NCBI RefSeq assembly: GCF_018336155.1
Contig: NZ_JAGYHF010000010.1
Location: 186,001 to 250,000 of the forward strand
Direction of reading: 5' to 3'
Length of the DNA stretch: 64,000 nucleotides
Origin: Pseudomonas rustica
GTDB lineage: Bacteria > Pseudomonadota > Gammaproteobacteria > Pseudomonadales > Pseudomonadaceae
Shown: positions 59,895 through 64,000 of the stretch, piece by piece
Layout: the number at the start of each line of letters is the position of its first letter
Numbering within the stretch: the first letter of the stretch is position 1
The notes under the pieces: model-generated
What the model was told of the DNA's origin: nothing
Database searches by the model: none
What the model saw: only the letters and a program-made list of their open reading frames with translations
Program-made: the position numbers and the translations under genes

Positions 59895-61025
59895 TCAGGT
59901 AGGCTCGTGGATGACTTGCAACTGCCCCAACCGGCTACGCGTACGCCCCAGATCAATCGCATCGCCGCCCAGGCTTTCGCACAGCGACAAGCGGCCAATC
60001 AACGTCAGGTGTTTATCCTGGTCGTAAAGCACGTCGATCAAATTAATGAAGCGCTGTTGCGCCGCAATCGAGCAGTCGCCCAGCAGTGGCAAATCATCAA
60101 TCACCCAGTGGTCGAAGCGCCGACACAACTCCAGATAATCCATCACCGCCGTCGGCTGCTCGCACAGGTCATCGAAGGTAAAAGCCACAGTTCTTTGGTC
60201 ACACCGTCGCGCCCGAAAATGCCGGGTACCGACGGCCAGCGACAATGGCGGGGCATCCTGTGCCGGCAGGTTCAGGGCCATGCGCTGAGCGGCCGTACCC
60301 GGCCAGACATAATGCCCATGGGTAAATACTTGATGCTCATGATTACGCGCCAGACTGCGGTAATCATGCGGGCCGCCAACTTCCATGACCTGCATGCGCG
60401 TATTGATCAACTCGATCACCGGTTTGAAACGCGCGTGATAGAGCGGGTTGGGCAGCAAGCCTTCGGGCGGATAGTTAGAGGTCACCAACAGCAGAATCCC
60501 ACGCTGGAACAGCGCTTTGAACAGCCGGGTGATGAGCATCGCGTCGCCGATGTCATGCACGTGAAACTCGTCGAAACACAACACCCGACAATCTTGCAGC
60601 AGCTCATCAAGGGTGGTGGCGAGGGCATCGTCCTGCTCGCGATGGCTGAACATGCCTTGATGCAATTGCGCGAAAAACTGATGGAAGTGCAGCCGTCGCT
60701 TCTGCGTAATCGGCAGCGCCTTAAAGAAACCGTCGAGCAGCCAACTCTTGCCACGCCCGACCGCGCCGTGCAGGTACAGGCTCGGCGGAGTTTGTGCGGT
60801 GGCGCCGAACAGCAGACTGGCCTGTTGCGCCATGCAATCGATGACGCGCTGCTGACTGTGGCTGAGGGTGTAACCCTGCTGGTGCGCCTTGTTGCGGAAA
60901 TAATCGCGGATCGACTGTGCGCTCGCCTCGTGCCCGGCGCTGGCGCCAATGCCCTTGCCGAACAAGCGGCGCAGCACCGGCCATCGTTGGCTCAGATGTG
61001 ATCGTATGGGCGGTCGGGCGGGCAC
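59895..61025 (-). CDS. zapE: Cell division ATPase ZapE (AFG1-like)
   Basis: 376 residues. AAA-type P-loop NTPase found at the Z-ring in E. coli. Walker A YLHGAVGRGKSWLLDGF, Walker B RVLCFDEFHVHDIGDAM, sensor region LLVTSNYPPEGLLPNPLYH. Length matches the family (375). Pseudomonas may carry a second paralogue, so whether this is the housekeeping copy is uncertain. Start ATG at 61025. Confidence 0.85.
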   Translation of the reverse strand: MPARPPIRSHLSQRWPVLRRLFGKGIGASAGHEASAQSIRDYFRNKAHQQGYTLSHSQQRVIDCMAQQASLLFGATAQTPPSLYLHGAVGRGKSWLLDGFFKALPITQKRRLHFHQFFAQLHQGMFSHREQDDALATTLDELLQDCRVLCFDEFHVHDIGDAMLITRLFKALFQRGILLLVTSNYPPEGLLPNPLYHARFKPVIELINTRMQVMEVGGPHDYRSLARNHEHQVFTHGHYVWPGTAAQRMALNLPAQDAPPLSLAVGTRHFRARRCDQRTVAFTFDDLCEQPTAVMDYLELCRRFDHWVIDDLPLLGDCSIAAQQRFINLIDVLYDQDKHLTLIGRLSLCESLGGDAIDLGRTRSRLGQLQVIHEPT

Positions 61026-61276
61026 TCTGCGGTCACTCCGTATCGGTCATGCCGCCTCCCCGGAGTGCGGCGCGACATTGTAACCAGGCGACGTCAACGG
61101 CTTCTACCTCGGGCTGTCGAGGCCGTTCGGTGACAGAACATTTTCCGCGTGTTGCCAACCTTTCGAAACATAACCCGACCGCTCCATGGATCCAATCGAC
61201 TGGCGCAATCGCCGTGCGTTGCTAACCTGAAACACAGTCACGACAGCGCAAGCCAGTGCTGACAAGGAATGGCGCA
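61026..61276. promoter_or_regulatory. Upstream region of the Csu-type pilus operon
   Basis: 251 bp between the zapE start and the first pilus gene, with no gene or repeat. Contains the operon's promoter by position; no confident -35/-10 pair identified. Confidence 0.3.
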
Positions 61277-61798
61277 GTGAATCAACGAGTGGTCATGGGC
61301 CTGCTGGGTGTGCTTGCTGCACCTGCATACGCGGCGGATCTACAGGTCGAAGTGCGAGTCGACGTGCAGCGCGGCTGCCAGTTGATCGGCCAGCAGCGCG
61401 AGGCCGGGATTGAGCAGCTCGGCGTGCTCGACTTTGGTAGCACCGCGCGCCTCGACGACCCTGACGGGCCATTGAGTGCGGCGCTGACCAATCAACGCTT
61501 GCCACGGCTGGAATGCAACCCGGACACGCCTTATCAGATGCGCGTTGACGGCGGTTTGCACGGCGGTGTCGGTGAGGTGCGATACATGGCCGGGACGGAG
61601 GGCAGCAAGCCGATTCCTTACCGCTTGTTTCAGGATGCGGCGCGGCGAGTGCCGTTGGTGGTGGACGTACCGGTCAGCGGGCGGGTGCCGGACACGGGCA
61701 CGGTGGAGTTGCCGTTGTATGCGCGGATCGAGCGGCTGGCGGAAGTGCCGAAGGTCAGCCGCTATTCGGATTTAGTGAAAGTAACGGTCACCTGGTGA
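61277..61798 (+). CDS. Csu-type pilus subunit 1 (spore coat U domain)
   Basis: 173 residues with a GTG start at 61277; AAGGA lies eight bases upstream. Signal peptide ending PAYAA-DLQ, then an SCPU domain: VEVRVDVQRGCQLIG (first Cys), LGVLDFGSTARL, LPRLECNPDTPYQMRVDGGLH (second Cys), PYRLFQDAARRV and a C-terminal beta-strand ending KVTVTW. First of four subunits; the most divergent of the set. Confidence 0.87.
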   Translation: MNQRVVMGLLGVLAAPAYAADLQVEVRVDVQRGCQLIGQQREAGIEQLGVLDFGSTARLDDPDGPLSAALTNQRLPRLECNPDTPYQMRVDGGLHGGVGEVRYMAGTEGSKPIPYRLFQDAARRVPLVVDVPVSGRVPDTGTVELPLYARIERLAEVPKVSRYSDLVKVTVTW

Positions 61799-61876
61799 TC
61801 GCAGCGGACAGCAACAACGCAGTGCTCAATGATGAGCGCAATGGATGAAGTCGCTGAAGGAGTAGGGACGGGCGCA

Positions 61877-62410
61877 ATGGCAGGCAAATACTGGATGGTC
61901 ATGGCAGCAGGTACGCTGGCGCTGCTCGCGGACGATGCGCAAGCAGCGGTCAGCGGGCAGATCCACGCACGGCTGATCCTGATCGCCGGCTGCGAAGTCA
62001 CCAACACCTCCAACCCCGCCAGTCCGGTCAGCGATCTCGGCACGCTGGATTTCGGTCAGCAGGGGCCGACTTGGAACGCGCCGATCAAAGCAGCCCTCGA
62101 CGGCGACACCAGCGGCAAACTCAACGTCGCCTGCAACCCTTCGGTCACCGGTTTTACCGTCACCATCGACGGCGGCACCCATGGCGACGGCAACACCCGG
62201 CGCCTGAGCAACGGCCGCCAGACCCTCCCTTATCAGCTGTTTCTCGACCCCTCGGGCGCGCAGAGCTACAGCATCGGCCAACAACACAATTTCGCTGTCA
62301 CCAGCGCTGCGCAAATACCCATTCCGGTATTTGGCTCGGTGGTGGCGAATACCCGCGCGGTTCCGGCAGGGGTCTACACCGACACCCTGACGGTGACGCT
62401 CGACTGGTAA
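61877..62410 (+). CDS. Csu-type pilus subunit 2 (spore coat U domain)
   Basis: 177 residues starting at the ATG 61877 (MAGKYWMVMAAGTLALLADD signal); an earlier ATG at 61829 has no ribosome site. SCPU features: GCEVTNTSNPASPVSDLGTLDFGQQG, LNVACNPSVTGFTVTIDGGTHG, LPYQLFLDPSG and the strand end TLTVTLDW. Assembled through the chaperone encoded at 63507. Confidence 0.87.
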   Translation: MAGKYWMVMAAGTLALLADDAQAAVSGQIHARLILIAGCEVTNTSNPASPVSDLGTLDFGQQGPTWNAPIKAALDGDTSGKLNVACNPSVTGFTVTIDGGTHGDGNTRRLSNGRQTLPYQLFLDPSGAQSYSIGQQHNFAVTSAAQIPIPVFGSVVANTRAVPAGVYTDTLTVTLDW

Positions 62411-62430
62411 CCCCGTAGAGGACGGACACC

Positions 62431-62967
62431 ATGCGTACGTTTGCATCAAGGATAGGTTTGCCGCTGCTCGGTCTGGCGCTGGTTTCCAGCGCCAACGCCG
62501 CCACCACGGTCACTGGCCAGATCACCTCCAGCCTGATCCTGATCAGCAGCTGTCAGGTCAACGGCGCCGGTGGCTCCACCGGTCTGAACTTCGGTGCCTT
62601 GAACTTCGGCACCGCCAACAGCCTGTTCACCACGGCCACCGGGCAAGTGCTGGGCGGTGGCGGCGGGGCGCTGTCGATTCTGTGCTCCAGCGGCACCACG
62701 CCGACGGTAAAAGTGCGCGCCGGTGCCCATGACGGCATGTCGCCGGGTGGCACCCGTGCGTTGTACGACGGCGTGGCGAATTACGTGCCCTACGACTTTT
62801 ACACCGATGCCGGGCATTCGCAGCTGTTGGCGATCGACGGGACGATCAATCTCGCCGCCAGTACCGGTGTCGCGCAGACCGTGAATATCTACGGTCAGGC
62901 CGTGGGCAAGGCCGGTTTGCCGGCCGGCACCTACACCGACACCGTTGCTGTTGAACTGACGTTCTGA
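62431..62967 (+). CDS. Csu-type pilus subunit 3 (spore coat U domain)
   Basis: 178 residues. Signal peptide MRTFASRIGLPLLGLALVSS ending ANA-AT, then SCPU domain: SSCQVNGAGGSTGLNFGALNFG, LSILCSSGTTPTVKVRAGAHDG, VPYDFYTDAGHSQLL, and terminal strand VAVELTF. Twenty bases after the previous gene. The Gly-rich loop TGQVLGGGGGALS is unusually long. Confidence 0.88.
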   Translation: MRTFASRIGLPLLGLALVSSANAATTVTGQITSSLILISSCQVNGAGGSTGLNFGALNFGTANSLFTTATGQVLGGGGGALSILCSSGTTPTVKVRAGAHDGMSPGGTRALYDGVANYVPYDFYTDAGHSQLLAIDGTINLAASTGVAQTVNIYGQAVGKAGLPAGTYTDTVAVELTF

Positions 62968-62971
62968 TGCC

Positions 62972-63472
62972 ATGTTCCGCCATGGCGGCATCGCGTTGCT
63001 CCTGCTGTGTGCGGGCAGTGCACCGCTGCCGCTGACGGCGGCGACCAGCCAGAGCTTTCAGGTCAGCGCCACGGTCACGGCGGGGTGCCTGGTGGTGGGC
63101 GGGGTGTCGAACTATGGCGGGCTGAATTTCGGTTCACGGTCGGCGCTGGCCACCGGCACGGTGCAGGTCGCACTGACTGGCGGCGTGCAGTTGCAATGCA
63201 CGCCGGGGGTGACGTTGAACATGAGCGTCGATGGCGGCCAGTACAACAGCAGTGGCCGGCACATGCAGGTCAATAGCGGCAGCGCGCGGGTGGCGTACAC
63301 GCTGTTCCGCGATGCGGCGTACAGCCAGAGTCTGGGCATTGGCCAGAGTGTGGCTGTGGCGTACAGCGATGCAAACAACATCCGCCTGCCGATTTACGGT
63401 CAGGTGCAATTGCCGGGCAATCAGCCTGGGGGGACGTACAGCGATGTGTTGCAGGTGCAACTGTCGTGGTGA
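62972..63472 (+). CDS. Csu-type pilus subunit 4 (spore coat U domain)
   Basis: 166 residues. Signal peptide ending LPLTAA-TSQ. SCPU features: VTAGCLVVGGVSNYGGLNFGSRS, VQLQCTPGVTLNMSVDGGQ, VAYTLFRDAAYSQ, terminal strand LQVQLSW. Starts four bases after the stop of subunit 3, so translationally linked. Confidence 0.88.
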   Translation: MFRHGGIALLLLCAGSAPLPLTAATSQSFQVSATVTAGCLVVGGVSNYGGLNFGSRSALATGTVQVALTGGVQLQCTPGVTLNMSVDGGQYNSSGRHMQVNSGSARVAYTLFRDAAYSQSLGIGQSVAVAYSDANNIRLPIYGQVQLPGNQPGGTYSDVLQVQLSW

Positions 63473-63506
63473 GGCGAGGTTTGATGTGCCGACAAGGAGC
63501 AGGTTT

Positions 63507-64000
63507 ATGGGGGCAGTTACGTTCATGCGGCGCGCGGTGTTGGCGCTGTTCACGCTCGGGGCAGGTTATGCGCACGCCGCCAGTTCGGTGTTGATCTGGC
63601 CGATCGATCCGGTGCTGGAGGCTGATCAACAGGCCAGCGCGTTGTGGCTGGAAAATCGCGGCACTGAAACCGCCAACCTGCAGATCCGCGTGTTCGGCTG
63701 GAGCCAGAACGGGTACGAGGAGCAATACCAGAACCAGCGCGATGTGATCGGCAGCCCGCCGGTGGCGAAGATCGAGCCGGGTCAAAAACAACTGGTGCGT
63801 CTGACCCGCACCAAGGACGTGCCGCCCGGGCAGGAACTGGCCTACCGAATCATCATCGACGAAATCCCGTCCGCACAACCGCCCAGTGCTGAAGGTGGCA
63901 AAACAGCGGCGGCGATTCGTTTTCAGATGCGCTATTCGGTACCGCTGTTCGCTTACGGCGCCGGTCTGTGGAGCAAAGAAGACAGCACCCGCCAGCGCGA
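63507..64000 (+). CDS. Pilus periplasmic chaperone, CsuC-like (3' end outside the window)
   Basis: 164 residues visible. Signal peptide ending GYAHA-ASS, then the PapD-like N-terminal Ig domain: VLIWPIDPVLEADQQASALW, LENRGTETANLQIRVF, and the conserved ...QKQLVRLTRTKDVPPGQELAYRI, FQMRYSVPLF block. AAGGAGC before the ATG at 63507. The usher and tip adhesin genes (CsuD/CsuE type) are expected just beyond the edge. Confidence 0.9.
   Translation, partial: MGAVTFMRRAVLALFTLGAGYAHAASSVLIWPIDPVLEADQQASALWLENRGTETANLQIRVFGWSQNGYEEQYQNQRDVIGSPPVAKIEPGQKQLVRLTRTKDVPPGQELAYRIIIDEIPSAQPPSAEGGKTAAAIRFQMRYSVPLFAYGAGLWSKEDSTRQR

Overview
The window looks like a chromosomal segment of a Pseudomonas of the P. 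fluorescens group. This is inferred from four things. Most predicted proteins (AmpC/AmpR, TrhP, SstT, Tig-ClpP-ClpX-Lon-HupB-PpiD, PhnW/PhnX, ZapE) are typical of Pseudomonas. The tRNA-Arg/His/Leu/His cluster lies directly before tig, as I recall for this genus. Base composition is high-GC with strong G/C third positions. The intergenic gaps are full of the palindromic REP families common in this group (GTGGGAGCGGGCTTGCTCGCGAA, GTAGGAGCTGCCGAAGGCTGCGATC and TGTGGCGAGGGGATTTATCCCCG types). No prophage, insertion sequence, transposase or CRISPR array was seen.

Layout. 1-2199: divergent ampC/ampR beta-lactamase pair. 2400-9900: housekeeping and small genes (TrhP tRNA hydroxylation, an AI-2E/PerM permease, small unknown proteins, a PVYVQQ-repeat exported protein, AroE-like dehydrogenase, cupin, YceH, DUF1993). 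10200-15100: SstT, an MFS carrier with a convergent NhaR-type LysR regulator, a lipoprotein and a TerC protein. 15250-19100: small membrane and acidic proteins, a C39-like lipoprotein that appears to have lost its catalytic residues, PbpG and FolD. 19349-28730: four tRNAs, then the protein quality-control block tig-clpP-clpX-lon-hupB-(tRNA-Asp-like relic)-ppiD, with heat-shock-like promoter matches before clpX and lon. 28800-35300: a non-coding Pseudomonas repeat, an MFS/LysR divergent pair, a DUF2242 lipoprotein, a 28-codon micro-ORF, an AraC regulator and a nitrilase-fold protein lacking the catalytic Cys.

35386-42357 is a divergent LysR regulator plus a four-gene catabolic unit (ureohydrolase, aldehyde dehydrogenase, NCS1 permease, GMC alcohol dehydrogenase). 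Read together these could convert a guanidino-alcohol to an amino acid plus urea; this is the most interesting uncharacterised pathway here. 42525-46540 carries FadH, a D-cysteine desulfhydrase/ACC deaminase-family enzyme, a 41-bp minisatellite and a cytochrome b561. 46848-47501 encodes a Lys-Pro-rich protein with a perfect 7-residue DG repeat.

47623-55479 is a 2-aminoethylphosphonate region: phnX and phnW with a divergent LysR gene, then an acetyltransferase, a second related LysR gene, an organophosphate-type MFS carrier and a FAD-dependent amine oxidase-like enzyme. The last two may extend the pathway to N-substituted aminophosphonates. 55598-61025: a short solitary VgrG, a YebC-family protein, a leucine-rich-repeat/protein kinase fusion, a nearly four-copy tandem array of a 135-bp REP unit, and ZapE. 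61277-64000: the start of a Csu-type chaperone-usher pilus operon (four spore-coat-U-domain subunits, then the chaperone, cut by the window end).

All functional calls are from reading motifs and remembered family sequences; no database search was run.
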